64,000 bases of DNA from Moniliophthora roreri (GCA_001466705.2 LATX02000200.1:1426001-1490000), one strand, 5' to 3'; positions 46,407 to 58,843 are shown, counted from the first letter of the stretch. The notes: generated from the sequence alone by a model not told the origin. Program-made: numbers and translations.

Positions 46407-48615
46407 ATGGCCAAGCTTTATTCCTTGCTATTTTGGTCGACCTTGGTTTCAGTCTGTACCTCGACCTCGGTGACCGACATTCAAGGACCAGCATGGCGTT
46501 CATCGCTCGTAGGATTGAAGATCACTAATGTTACAGGAATAGTAACTGCAAAGGTACGCGACTGGTTATGGATGCTTCAGGTGTAGCGTTGACTTGCTTT
46601 GATCCAGGGTCCAGATAGTTTCTTCATCACTGGGGTGCCTGTTTCCGACGCTCGAATTTCAAATGGGCTGCAGGTTTTTGGTTCGGCCGGTGTAGGACGA
46701 GTTAATGTCGGAGATAAAGTCGTTCTGGCCGGGACAGTCTCCGAGTTCCGCTCAAGTACTGCTCCAGATGACCTCTTCATCACTGAGCTCCTGCCTAATA
46801 TTTCTACTATCACCGTCCTTTCCAGCAACAACACCATCATACCTATTGTCCTTGGCCGGGATCGTAGTCCTCCAACACAGTATCTCACCGCCCTTGACGT
46901 CGGAGGAGATAGTTTCCTTTCAGTTCCCAACAATGTTAGCCGTCTGATGTCCGTGAACGCGACTCTGGAACCAGAAACCTACGGCTTGGACTTTTGGGAG
47001 ACTCTTGAAGGTCAATTGGTTGTCATTCCCAAGCCGATTGCATTGGCATTCCCTAACCGATTTGGAGACTTTTGGGTTCATGGCGACTGGCCAGTTACCG
47101 GAAAGAACAGTCGAGGTGGCCTCACGATGATCTTTGGTACGTGTTAGTTAAGTATCGAAGCCTGAAAACAAGGCTCAGTCACAGGCAGGTCCTGATGGAA
47201 TCGTCGACGCTCAACCTGAAGCTATCATTATCGGAACGCCTCTCGATGGAACTAAGAACCCGAACGTTGCGCTTGGAACTAGCGTGTCGGATATCGTGGG
47301 CATAGTTACATTTCAGTACGTACTCCCCTGCTACCATTTGAGCAACACTAACTCTCTCGACAGGTTTGGCTTCTTCCGCGTCCTGCCTCTTACAGCACCA
47401 ACCGTCCTGTCGACGCTTGATGCCACAGTCCCACCAAGCACCCTTACTTCAGGGCCGGTCTCGTGTGTGCTCACCGTAGGCGACTACAACGTGAGTTGTT
47501 AACTTAAGGATAATGACATTAAACTCACAAATGGACGGCTAGGTCGAAAACATGGCACCAACGTCACCTCATATACCTAATGTGGCAGACCATATCGCCA
47601 ACTACCTGAACTCCCCAGATATCATGTTCATACAAGAGATACAAGATAATTCTGGTCCAACGGATGATGGCACCGTATCCGCCAACCTCACCTTGACTGC
47701 GCTTTCAAAGGCCATCGCTGCTGCTGGTGGCGTCACATATGACTTTGTAGAAGTCGAACCTATTGATGGACAAGACGGCGGACAGCCCGGAGGGAACATT
47801 CGACAAGCATTCTTGTGCGTGTGAACCCCGTTGATACACTTCTGCATCACTCACTTTTACTCGGTAGATATCGTCCCGAAAAGCTCTCTCTGGTTCCTGG
47901 CTCTCCCGCTGGTGGCCCTTTGGATGGCGTGCAGGTGATTGATTATTCAGGGAAAGCATCCTTGAGGTAAATTATGCAATTATCCACACGTACCAACACA
48001 TTCATTCGCATTCTCCTTAGCTTCAACCCAGGTCGAATTGATCCCAATAACATAGCTTGGACTGCATCAAGAAAGCCTCTTGTCGCAGAATGGAGGACGC
48101 CCGATGGTGCCACACTATTCACGGTCAATCTCCATCTATCCTCTAAGGGCGGCAGTTCTTCCACAAATGGCAATTCACGACCACCCGTCAACTTACCTGT
48201 CGACCAACGTACCCAACAAATGAAGACAATCTCGACTTTCCTGCGCTCTTTGCTTGAGAAGGACAGTGAAGCCAATATTATCGTTGCGGGTGACTTCAAT
48301 GAGTTCGTTCACACTCGCTCGGTGTTTGCATCCTTTGAGGGTATCATGCATGAAGTAGAGGAACTTGCAGGCGTTCCTCCCGAAGAACGATACACCTATG
48401 TTTTTGATCAGTTTTCTGAACAGCTTGACCATATGTTCGTCTCGGGTGCCATTGGAAAGAGAGTTGTTGAAGCCGAGCATGTTCATGTGAGTAATTTCTC
48501 GATGACTTGCTTTCATACTTGCTAAACTACGTTCTAGGTGAATAACTGGTCACCATCTCTCGCTGTCCGCGTGAGTGACCACGACCCGTCCGTTGCGAGG
48601 ATACGCATTTGTTAG
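46407..48615 (+). CDS. secreted ExeM/NucH-like nuclease (EEP family), 614 aa
   Basis: Extracellular endonuclease/exonuclease/phosphatase-fold nuclease, probably degrading environmental DNA or RNA. Eight exons 46407-46553, 46608-47136, 47189-47315, 47364-47490, 47543-47814, 47868-47966, 48021-48486 and 48538-48615; all phases agree. A signal peptide MAKLYSLLFWSTLVSVCTST precedes an OB-like N-termin region (GIVTAKGPDSFFITGV, VGDKVVLAGTVSEFRS). The catalytic EEP domain starts at VGDYNVENM (first Asn/metal site region), with IMFIQEIQDNSGPTDDG, VNLHLSSKGG, IIVAGDFNEFVHTRS, LDHMFVSGAI and VSDHDPSVARIRIC at the end, so the Glu, Asp-Asn and Asp-His catalytic sets are all present. Length fits fungal ExeM-like proteins. 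A damaged copy of its last exon and 3' flank lies 2.4 kb downstream. Confidence 0.93.
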
Positions 48616-48980
48616 GACCATGATTTCTTCTACGGGATAGTGCAGTCTACTGTATGCTTGTAACATTTACTGAACCTTCCAAGATTTGGAATAATATCGA
48701 TGATCATTGTCCAACTGCATGAATGATTCTTATATGCCGATCTTTTCCACTTTGTCTCGGTGCGTGGGGAACAGAATGTCCTTGCCGCTCTGACAAGTTG
48801 AGGACCTACCACTGGGTCCATTAAGAAATCAAGGCAGTTAGTGCAAGTTTAGCTCTCAGCTCTCAGCACCAATGACAATCAATATCACATCCTATCTCAG
48901 AATACAATACTAGGAATTAGACCTACAACAGTACCCTTTACTCCTAACAATTGTAATATGTGTGTGTGTGTTGCCTGTCA

Positions 48981-50866
48981 TCATTCAAGGGGGGAGTTCA
49001 AAATAATTCGAAATTGATAAGGTAAACGTTCAGTAATGCCAATTCTCTTTTGGGATTTCATGGCATGCCAATACGACAGGTATTCCTCATCCAACACTTC
49101 CAACTCTCTGTGAAAGCCTACCTTCCGCATAATATCAGCCCTCATGCGTAGAGAGACCCAGACTCGTAGCCAACGCAGAAGCTCCCTCTCCCGAGTTCCT
49201 TCAAGATCATCGGAGGAACTCAGCATGGAGGCAACCAAGGCTTGTATCGATTATCGCTAGTTGATGAATGAAAGCATATCTTAGTATAACGGCAAATGGC
49301 ACGCGCAAGGAGTAAGTTGGCATCACTTACTCATCAGGAAATCACCAAACTGCTCCCCACTTTCTGCCACTTTCTCACTTTTCACTGGACTAAATCAGTG
49401 TTTTTCATGCATTAGAATGCTGGTTGAAGAGTTTTTGGTGACTCACTTTCAGGGGTCTGGAACCCTCCTCCCCACTTTCTACTTCTGATCTGGGCTTTCT
49501 TGCTAAAAATTGCAAATTGTGCAAGCTCACATGATAGCTACTGAAAATTGGTGTGTTGAGGCTTTATTATATGACCAAATGATTGTATTGAAGACCATAC
49601 AATGGCTAGAATTGAGAGTAAAAGTGGGTGAAAGTGAGTAGAAAGTGCCATGGGGAAATCCTGATGAGCCTGATCCCAATGGAAATCGCGTTCTGGAGGT
49701 GAATGTCAATTAGGTGAAAGAATCGTAGAGAATAAACCCTATGCCTTGGATATCGGGAGGCCCGGAAGTGCCTCGGACTAGTAAAGCCATGATCAATGCT
49801 TGCATATGATATGAGCAATTGCCTGGCGGGTTGACTGGCATCTGCTCTATGATATACGGAAGGACATCCTCCTCTTCTTCAGTGTGATATCTGGAAATGG
49901 GATGGATAGTACCTTGGGTGTACGATCGACTTGTTGGGGTCTGTTCACGGGAATAGTAAAAAGACAACACTGAACACACAATTAGGGAACCAAGACTTTT
50001 CTGTCGCCAGAATTGTCAAGAGTAGCTGGTGTAGTGTTCGAGAGAACATTAAAAAGAGATCTAGGTCACCATGGGAAAAACCCATTCGATAGTCATCCCA
50101 TATGCGTACGAACGCACGATGCCGATGCTGAACGAGAGATGGAGAGTAATGATAGCAATCACCTGTTTTAGGGATGCTGCTACAGCGCATGAATTGTTGT
50201 TGTCGATCCTCACAAGGAGCACATTGTCAAGATCTGGATATGGATCTTCATCATAACCGTTTTCTTCATCTTCACTTGGTAAAGGTGCCCAGTTGGCGAA
50301 AGAGTCGTTCAAAAAGTAGGTATTTTGAACCGTTTCAAACCGGCCTTTCATGCTATTGTAGCAGCGCTCCAAAAAGAAACGAACTGTCGCATCTGTGTTC
50401 CTAGTTGCAACTCCCGCCTGGAGGACTTTGAAGGCTGATCAACGAAATCATGATCACTGGCCGACAATAATGGGACAGTGGACATGAGGACCAATACTTC
50501 TTGGTTTTTGAGGTCGATACTATATTGTATTGAGAGCTTTATGTCGCATACGCCCAAGTCTTCTGGAGGTGAGAAGATCAGGTATCCATCTGATGCTGAA
50601 TTCGACACCTTTCCATAGCCTGAGAGAACGTGGATATTTGCAATTGATCCGGTACTGCTGCAAGCGCCGTGCGATATTTCAACTCCAGGCCCGTTCCTTG
50701 GGCTACGACGTGATTGGGTGCCAGTTTTGGTCGAAGGAAATGTGTTTTCTCGACGAGTACCAGCTTTTTTTGTGCCGCAAATTGATGCCGCGTTACTTTG
50801 CATGGAGGTCAGAAGAGAGGTGAGGTAAAAGATGCGAGCTCTAATTTCAGGATATTCTTGAGGCAT
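48981..50866 (-). CDS. weak hypothetical multi-exon gene
   Basis: On the minus strand a first frame from 50866 reads MPQEYPEIRARIFYLTSLLTSMQ and later GYLIFSPPEDLGVCDIKLSIQYSIDLKNQEVLVLMSTVPLLS; after a plausible acceptor (CAACTAG) the next frame reads NTDATVRFFLERCYNSMKGRFE and FANWAPLPSEDEENGYDEDP. Further pieces at 49979-49710 and 49238-48981 (RELLRWLRVWVSLRMRAD) may belong to the same gene. No domain is recognised, exon phases were not all resolved, and the inverted-repeat element at 49330-49668 lies inside the span. It may be a real lineage-specific gene or a decaying one. Confidence 0.3.
49330..49668. mobile_element. 339-bp inverted-repeat element (MITE-like)
   Basis: The left end begins CTCATCAGGAAATCACC and the right end, read on the other strand, begins CTCATCAGGATTTCCCC; both continue with several copies of the word CACTTTCT for about 55 bp. 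The interior has no coding frame of note. Flanks do not show an obvious target-site duplication, so the exact borders and superfamily are unsure. Size and structure suit a miniature inverted-repeat element. Confidence 0.65.
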
Positions 50867-50937
50867 AGTGCAGTCACGATTGATACAAGTACAGTCTGAG
50901 TGGAACTAAGTGGAAAGGAGGTAGACCGCGTCGGATG

Positions 50938-51110
50938 CTCGGGTGGCCCAGCATCATGTGCCGAATGTGCGTATCAGTGACCCATTGACCCTCGGTTGCA
51001 AGGATACTCGTTTTTGCTAGGACTTGACGGGATAGGCAGTCTACCGTATGCTTGTAGCATTCCTTGATCATGAGCTTCCAAGAAAATATTTAATGTCGAT
51101 ATGACCGACG
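50938..51110 (+). pseudogene. decayed copy of nuclease 3' end
   Basis: Sequence around 50975-51020 (cagtgaccc, gttgcaaggatactcg, ttgctag) follows the last exon of the secreted nuclease (SDHDPSVARIRIC plus TAG at 48613-48615) with several substitutions and indels, and the similarity goes on into the 3' flank: gggatag, cagtctac(t/c)gtatgcttgta, then ttccaaga. Only the last exon tip and its flank are recognisable; the rest of the gene is absent. Confidence 0.7.
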
Positions 51111-51306
51111 ACTCTATCCTACCGACAGTAACGAGTTCTAAACTCCTGCAGACATCAGCCCAGTAGTCTTCTATTAGTTAGGGTATCAGTACATTCTAGA
51201 CTGTTATCGTGCTGAGCCGTCAGTCAACCCATGAAGACCAAAATAAAAAGTGTAAATGAGTAGGGCTGCCGAGAAATACGAATAAACCTAAATCATGCAT
51301 GCCAAA

Positions 51307-53399
51307 CTAGTTTCCAGCAACTTTGATACCCTCTCGTACATTCTCTCCTTCGTCTTCACTCGTCGAACTTCCGTCGTCATCATCTTTCTCGTGTTCTTCC
51401 CTGTCTTCGCCGAGTTCACCCATTTCTCCGCTCGGACCACCCTCTGCGACCGCAATGTTTCGGCTTCCACTACCTCCATCTCGTCTATCGTCATCACGCT
51501 TGACGCTTTCACGCATCACCCTGACATCTTCATCAACTTTGGCTGCAACCTTATCGATAGCTGCCTCGGCCAAAGAAACGTGGGCACGGTGTTTAGCCAG
51601 ATGAGCTGAACGACGTGGTGGACGTTTAAGTCTGCGACGAGCAACCATGACTGGGACTGAGCATTTCTACACCGAAAGTTAGTCAGGCACACAATGATAA
51701 CAAGTAAGGGCTTACCTGGATAAGGTAGTGGGATGTAGACCCAAGTAAAATGCTGTGAACGAGAGAGAAGATGGCTAGTTCCAAGATATCATCCATATCC
51801 AAAACAAAACTTACTTCTTCAACTGCCCCAGTCCACGCGATCCAACAATCAGCATCACCGGTTCATTATGATCGACCACGTCCAAAATCATATGCCTTGC
51901 ATTTTTTGCATGCCACGCTTGGCAAGCAATTGTAACGTTCAGCTTTGTTCGCTGCAGTAGACTTGTTGCTTGTCGAACGAGAATGTAGGCGAGGCCTTGT
52001 CGCTCCTGCTGGCTGCGTAACTTGTTGGTCCGATCTGAAGGATTGGGTACGGCGGGATCCACTACGAAAGCAATGTAGTTAGATAGATAAAATATTGGGA
52101 ATGACAAATCTCACCTCTGTTCTCGTTCTCAGCAACGGTGACAATCAACATCTCATCTCCGTCTCTCAATACAGTTCCAATACCCCACTCGACCGCGTAC
52201 CTCGATTCCTCACTCATATCACTAGCGACTACGTATCGCTTGCGCCTTCTCTCGGGTCCCAACTTTGAGTCCGGATCTCCCTGCGTGACAGTGATTGTAC
52301 ACCGGTCCCTTTGGAATACAGGTCGAGACGTCTTGAACTCCAATGGCTCATGGTGAGTACCATGTTTCGTTGACTTTCTTCTCCTCGGTGTCGGCTGAGA
52401 AACCTTTCTAGTTCGTGGAGTGAAGCTACTATTGAGTGTGCTGGGGAAATAGGGTTCCGGCGGAACGACAACGTTAACACCTTCACCCAATGGGTCTGGA
52501 TCCACATCAAGTTCCGGTTCTTGTTCGCCAGTAGCGGTTGGGTCCGTAAACGCATTGGCCTCGGTGTTACGCTCGGTAACTGGGTCAAACAAATCAAGGT
52601 CACCATCACCACTCCACTCTTCGTCATCGGTCTCTCCATCAGTTGTCGTCTCTCCGTTTACAGTTTCGTCGTCAGAGTCATGATCTGTATCCGTAAACGC
52701 ATTCCGTGGCCTGATGGACGAATGTGAATCGGAAAGATCGATGTCGGAGTTGGCCAAGGGGATAGCTGATGGTTGCGGTGAGGAGCCCCGGTCACGTCTG
52801 AAGCGACGGAATGAGAAGGGGGACTGAGAACGTGCTCGTGATTGACTTCGAGATGGTGGTTCCGTTTCGGATATGGGTGCTTGAGAGGAGGACCGCCTTC
52901 CTCGGAGGATGGACATCGATCGACCTCGTTCCTTGTCCTTGTCCTTATCTTTCTCGTCGATACTAGTATTGGTGCTTGTGCGAGAGAGGGAAAGACCGGG
53001 AAAACCACCAATCATGGAGCTCAAGCTCATCCGGCTTGAAGCTTTTGACGTGTGCATGGGTTGTGCGGAGCTCGTCCTTTGGAGTTCATGGCCTGCATCA
53101 GCGAGATTCTGTGTATTGGTCTTTGGTGAGCCGTTGGTTAAAGAAGCCGACCAGCGTTTAGAAGTTGAAGAAGGTGAATCCGCGGTTGCCGGTCGACTGA
53201 GAGGTGCACCCTGTGTATAATCGTTAAGCTGCTGGCCCTCAGTAGGAACAGGTAAAGAGGGGAGCCCTGAGCTCGTTGAAGGACGACTGGAACCGGAGCT
53301 CGACGATGGTCGTTTGAGCCAGTTTCGTCGCTTTGTTGGTAGAACAGGTAGCTCGTGTGTTGACATGGAAGTCGTAGTCAAACTGTGCGTTGCTGACAC
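51307..53399 (-). CDS. universal stress protein (UspA) domain protein, 642 aa
   Basis: Nucleotide-binding USP fold linked to stress responses; the target in fungi is not established. Four exons: 53399-52115, 52061-51815, 51752-51716 and 51666-51307; phases fit. The first 350 residues are disordered and rich in Ser, Arg and Asp/Glu (for example RPSSSSGSSRPSTSSG and KDKDKDKERGR). The USP domain starts at KRYVVASDMSEESRYAVEWG, continues DEMLIVTVAENE, LRSQQERQGLAYILVRQATSLL and NEPVMLIVGSRGLGQLKKIL, then GSTSHYLIQKCSVPVMVA, which gives the ATP-binding pattern G-2X-G-9X-G-S. A charged tail of about 110 residues ends the protein. ATG at 53366 (MSTHELPVLP) is an equally likely start, giving 631 residues. 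Confidence 0.88.
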
Positions 53400-54740
53400 T
53401 CACCTGTTTTTGTCCAAACTGGTGATTTGATGATAAGAATCGGAATCCGTTTTCTTGGCGTAACGAAATTTAGTCTACTCACATTCATTGACATGTCCGC
53501 CTAATCGCCCAATAGTTTTTGACTTGCTTGCACTGAAATCGATACAGAAGATGGTGAAGAATGCTGAAGAGAGCCTGAAGAGAGCTCAAGAACCAGTCGC
53601 AGTATGTTGAATAGACCGTCTCAAGGATCTACACTGCCACTGACGGTCCGCCAAGCCCATTTATTTTCACCTCTAACCTATATAGATCACTGTACAAGTC
53701 TGGGACCTGATAACCTCAACCTCGATATCAAAAAAGTACCGGCATGAAATCGTAATCTACTTCCAAGTAACCTCAGGTCTTGGAGACAAACGAGGTAGTA
53801 ATGTCGCTAAGACTAGATCCACCGTGAAGTTCCATCTCAAATTCGGGGCGGGTTCGGAAAATCCGACCCTAGTGTGGTACAGCAATCCATCAACATGCTG
53901 GGAAGGATCAGGACACTTGAAGATCAAATCTGAAAATCTTTCGGACTTTCCGCAATGCACAACTAAATGGTGGACCCCCTTCCTCTAGGCGGTCGGCGCT
54001 GGCGAGGACAAGACGATCGGTACGAAATGGCGCAACTCTTCCCCCATATCCATATACGTCAGAGCCTCGAATGTACAGCCTAGAACGACGGACGTGTACA
54101 CGGGAAAAGATATGCGACTCGTTGATATAGCAGGGCCGAATTCTGGGTGCCATATGCTTCCTCAACGTTTTATGTACTCAAATGCTGTACAATTAAATGG
54201 GATAAAATCATGAGCCCAAGCATCTGCAAAGTATCACACCAAAAGTATACGACATCTAACGAGTCTACACATTCATAGATAATTCCCTTTGGTGCTTCCC
54301 CTGAGCACTTTTTGGTAACTCTTTGCATTCATCTCGACCTACTGAAACTCTCGACAACAAAATTCGCCAGCGGTAGTTGTGATGTGGTAGGTTGATGAAT
54401 TCTTCGCCATTCGGCGACTTCGGGGCTAGCTAAGAACTTATTTACGACGAGAATAACTCTGTGGAAGAGAGGGTATACGGGAAGGCGTTAGGATCTCATA
54501 CTACGTATGTAAGCGCCAAGCGCTCGTTCAACGTTGGCGCATCAGAATCCCAGGCTTTTCTTTCAAGAGTCAAGTGCACGATCACCGATGTCCTAATCCT
54601 CCTGGGATCTTGCGCCATAACACCTCGCCTTCTTGGACTCGAACTCGGAAAATGAGATAAGATATCCTTGATAAGAACCCAGGTGGAGAAAGCACTTCAA
54701 CCCCTTCATCCTTGTGAGGTCAAAACCCAGGAACTTTCCC
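53400..54740. other. 1.3-kb divergent upstream region, no gene seen
   Basis: This lies upstream of both the USP-domain gene (minus) and the MFS transporter (plus) and contains no frame with a recognisable motif or clear splice signals. It is long for this genome's intergenic distances and probably contains both promoters and leader sequences. No obvious repeat or RNA gene was found. Confidence 0.4.
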
Positions 54741-56742
54741 ATGGCTTCCCAAACTCGAAGCTCAGAAGATATTGACGTCAAAGTCGCTATATCCGGACAT
54801 GAAGAAGGCTCAAAGTTGAGGATAGGCGAGGCTTTGGCAGAGTTCTCAGAAGAGTGCGTCGTTGTTCGTCAGGTTGCCCGTTTCGCTAACATTGCTTGCA
54901 GGGAAATTAACAAAGCCTGGAGAAAAGTGGATTGGCATATCATGCCCATTGCGGTTCTATTGTATTTGGCTTCCTACATCGATAGGCGCGTCTCTTCAAC
55001 CTCTTCAACCTCTAATAATAGAATTCATTGCTCAAACCAGAACCTATTCAGGGCAAATATTGGGAATGTTAGAGTGCTAGGAATGACAGAGGACTTGAAA
55101 CTGACGAGCGGACAGTACAATTGGGCATTATCTGTATTTTTCATCGGTGTGTAAATTTGGTCACAAAGATTGGCTCGTGTTTTGCCGACCTTCGATTCTC
55201 TAGGTTATGTGATCAACGAAACACCTTCGAATATCCTTCTGAAGAGACTTCGACCAAGTTACTACATCCCATCACTCGCTGTATGCTCGGCCACTCAATA
55301 CACGTTCTCAGGCTCACTCATATCCTAGGTTACTTGGGGCGTTATCTGCGCCTTGTTTGCGGTCGTTCAGACACCTGCTGGGCTGTTTGGCATTCGTTTC
55401 TTCCTAGGACTTGCCGAAGCGGGATTTTTACCGGGGATCATCTTCTGGGGTACGTTTACGCTCTGGCCTGCTCACGAAATCATGCTGAATATTCTTAAAA
55501 TGACCAGTTGGGTCCTGGTATCCACGTCATCTTCAAGGTCGCCGATATTCAGTGCTATACTCGTCTGTATCCCTCACTGGTGCTTTTGGAGGGCTACTCG
55601 CGACGGCCATACATTCTCTCGATGGAAACCACGGAATTGCCGGTTGGAGGTGTGTAAATTCAAGATTGAGAACCCCCAGGATACTCGTTGACTTACCGGT
55701 TCACGTTCACAGGTGGATCTTTATCGTTGAGGTGAGTGCATCAGAAGAGACGTCAAACCAATGTTCTCACTCCGACTTTCCAGGGTGTCGTAACAATTGG
55801 CCTAGGTCTTCTCAGCTTCGTCTTCATGCCAGACTACCCCATCACCGCTCATTGGCTCACCGAACGTGAAAAATGCATCATTAACCTATCAAACAAAGCT
55901 GATCGTGCATTACTTGCTGAAGAAGGATTTAACAAGAAACAAATCATATCCGCGTTCACTGATTGGCGGACGTATCTTTGGGGCGTGCTTTATCTATCGG
56001 CGAGTAACCAACGCTTTCATACGGTGATTCGTTTTTTTGATTCGGCATGCAGACATACATCCCTGTTTACAGCGTCATCCTCTCCCTTCCGTCGGTCGTC
56101 GGAGGTTCGGGGTATAAAGGCACCACGGCTACCTTAATGGCATGCCCGCCCTACGGCTTCGGGTTTATTATCGTCTTGCTCGCCGGATACACCACTGATC
56201 GCTTCGGTCGTCGTTATTGGCATGTTATTTTCGGGTGCTGCATGACGATGACTGCGTTGATAGTGTTGATGAGCGTGGAAGATCTGAGTGTGAGATATGG
56301 GATGTTTTTTATTGTCATGTTCGTTTCTTCTATTCATTTTTCCCGTTTCCCCGACTCAATTTCAACATGTAGGTTCATGTTCGTGCATATTGCCGTCGAA
56401 TGGAGCTGGCTAGCAGGAAACGTTGCTGGCTCAAACAAACGTGCTGCTGCTACGGGTCTAATCTTTTCCAGCGGAAACATTGGAGGTGCTGTCTCAGGGC
56501 AGATTTACCGAGCAGAGTGGGCACCATTGTTTGTGAATGGGCATGCGGTGAATTTAGGATGCTATGTGGTTGCGTTGATTAGTGCTACAGTGTTGTGGTG
56601 GAGTTTCAGGAGAGATAATCAGTTAAGGGATAGGGTAGCGGGTGAACAAGAACTCGAAGAGCCTGCAAAGGAAAAAGGAATGCTTGGGGAACAATTGGGT
56701 GACTTAGGTGATAGGCATCCAAGCTATCGGTATTTACTGTAG
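54741..56742 (+). CDS. MFS transporter, allantoate/anion permease (Dal5/ACS) type, 500 aa
   Basis: Plasma-membrane proton-coupled carrier of the anion:cation symporter family; fungal members import allantoate, nicotinate, biotin precursors and similar acids. Ten exons: 54741-54853, 54902-54985, 55052-55146, 55204-55280, 55329-55449, 55508-55649, 55713-55731, 55784-55999, 56053-56318 and 56373-56742; every phase agrees. Family marks: WRKVDWHIMPIAVLLYLASYIDRANIGNVRVLGM, GYVINETPSNILLKRLRPSYYIPSL, ALFAVVQTPAGLFGIRFFLGLAEAGFLPGIIFW, WYPRHLQGRRYSVLYSSVSLTGAFGGLLATAI, GIAGWRWIFIVEG and DRFGRRYWHVIFG. Two introns have GC donors (after 54985 and after 55999). With all phases consistent the gene appears intact despite its many small exons. 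The substrate cannot be told. Confidence 0.9.
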
Positions 56743-56982
56743 GGATGTATACATACACACCTGGAAATATCATCGGTTTGGTTCTCGAGACTCTACTTAT
56801 GCGCGTCGATGGCGTGAGAGAAGTACGACGGTTTAGGCGCCTAAAACTCTATCCTGCAAGTGCACTCCCATGTATGCACCATAATCGACCTGCTCTCGTT
56901 CAATTCTGCTTGCTCGATACCTCATAATTGCTCATCTGCTTGCTTTCTTGCTCTCATTGTTATTATCGCTATTGCTATCGCC

Positions 56983-58648
56983 ATGCCATCGGATCCTTGG
57001 ACATTCAACTTGCGAGCAATCAACAAACGCACAGACTCATCTGCATCTTCCTCATCCGAACCATCTCAATCTTCATCTTCACCTCATCGAAGCTCAGAGG
57101 ACACGGAATGGAGCGATTTTGACCTCTCTTCACGCAACAAGGACGAAGAAGCGAAGATACAATATAAACCGAATCCATTCAGTATCGCGAGGATCAATGC
57201 TGCTACGAGGGACCAAGCGCGTAAATCCAAGGCACAGGATGGTAATGCGCAACGTCAGACTCAATCTGTAGTCCAGAATGATACTAGTGCCGGGGTGCGC
57301 AAGGCACAACATCCAGCTCCACAACGGCCTGCTACGACATCACAGGTACCAAAGCTTGGAGCCAGAGTTTCTTCGAATGTTTCTCTGAAAGGCACGGTTA
57401 GGGGGTTCTTTGGGAGGAAGGATAGGACGACTACAGGAAAACCTCTAGAACCCCATAAAACCACTGCCCTCTTGACCGAATCCTCCCCGTCACAACCCAC
57501 AAGTTCCAGACCACATGATGATGATACGCCACTCAACAACATGCCTATCAAACCTTATTTCGCCAATGACGCAAGTGGCTATAGAAATCCTGATCCTGGA
57601 GGTTTGTTCTTGGGTTCATATTCTCATTAGACGACAGTGATATAAAGAGTGTTTTTTTTTTGTAGCCTCGAGTGCAACTCCACCCCTGATTGGGATTCTA
57701 TCTCCGACAAACATGGCCTTGAAGAAGGAAGAAGACGAAGACGAAGACCCTTATTCTCCCGCGTTGTTACTTTCCATTCACGGTCAACACCCGCATGTAA
57801 CATCTCCTGAACCGACTAGGTCGAGTGCCGCGCTTACCCCAATTGACAAAGGACTGTTCAAGGCAGAAGCGATTGCATCTCCTACATTAAATTCAGCGTT
57901 TCAGCATCGTCAGCCTCCTTTTGCTCCTGCTCTCACGACAAAGTCGCTAAATCCGACAAATCCGACAAATCCTCCTGCTGGTCAGACTCCGGTCAAGCTT
58001 CGCATAGTTCCTGCTCCATCGGCAGGCTCGGCGGTCAAGAGAGGTCCGCGTAGTGCTAACCGAGCTCTCAAACCTCTGGTCCCCAAAGGAGAACTACTAC
58101 CTCATAGTGGTGCTTCTGTGTCATCGCTTGGACACTCGACGTACTCGCCTAGAGAGACCTCGTCACAGTCTCTGAGGCCCAGGCTCAACACCGATACTCG
58201 CACACTGCATACGCACGACCGCACTGTCGGGAATAGGATGCTTTTCGGGAACGGTCGACAGGGAGATGGAAACGAAGACGAAGAACAACAACCATATGTA
58301 CCAAAAGAGGAAGACATTCAGGGTGTCAATGATTGGATGATGGCCGCGTCTGCTCAGATTTCATTGGTTGGCACGGCGTCTATTCGCCAGGCCGAAAGTG
58401 CCGAAAGTTCTAGACCTGCATTGGTTGTTTTCCCAATTGATCAAAACGATCGAAGTGATCGAACGACCGATTCCGTGCATGCCTCCGCGCCGAATCAGAA
58501 GGATACACAGGATGTGCTGTTGGTGAAAAAAAGGAATTGGAGAATGGTGAAACGAAATGACGAGGCTGAGGATCTAGAGTGGAGTACGCTGGGTAAGAGG
58601 CAGAAAGGAGACAGATGTTCAGGAACATTTAGATTGAATTGGGCGTAG
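56983..58648 (+). CDS. disordered protein of unknown function, 533 aa
   Basis: I do not recognise a family. Two exons, 56983-57601 and 57666-58648, joined by a 64-nt intron with a poly-T tract before the acceptor; phases fit. The protein is rich in Ser, Pro, Thr and charged residues. Visible items are a phospho-acceptor-like N-terminal run SSASSSSEPSQSSSSPHR, a basic patch RGFFGRKDRTTTGK, IGILSPTNMALKKEEDEDED, the short repeat NPTNPTNP encoded by a 9-bp tandem repeat at about 57951-57975, and a C-terminal basic stretch KKRNWRMVKRND that could be a nuclear signal. A slightly ordered part may lie near GVNDWMMAASAQISLVGTAS. It is probably a regulatory or scaffold protein, but that is a guess. 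Confidence 0.75.
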
Positions 58649-58843
58649 AAAGTCGTAGAAAATCATGGAGGGAGATGACGTCTATGCATGCAACGGAGCA
58701 AGGGGTAAGGGACGGAGAAAGTTCTGGGTCCCCAATGACATCACAGTAGTATGTTGTCGCAAAGTAGAGTAGGCACTTTGGGAAAATTTCCCGCCCAAGT
58801 ACCTCCCACTTTTTCCTTATTACCTTACACTATACCTCACTAT

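Larger units (their letters stand above)
48616..50937. other. accessory patch between nuclease and its relic copy
   Basis: No well supported gene. It holds a short (tg)n run at about 48960, the inverted-repeat element at 49330-49668 and a weak minus-strand gene candidate (next entries). The block is bounded on both sides by related sequence (nuclease 3' end and its decayed copy), which suggests that it arose with or after that duplication. Confidence 0.4.

Noticed and set aside
54741..56742. MFS gene as a pseudogene because long frames are interrupted
   Set aside because: Ten exons can be joined with matching phases once two GC donors and a 19-nt exon are allowed, and the protein then follows the family throughout.
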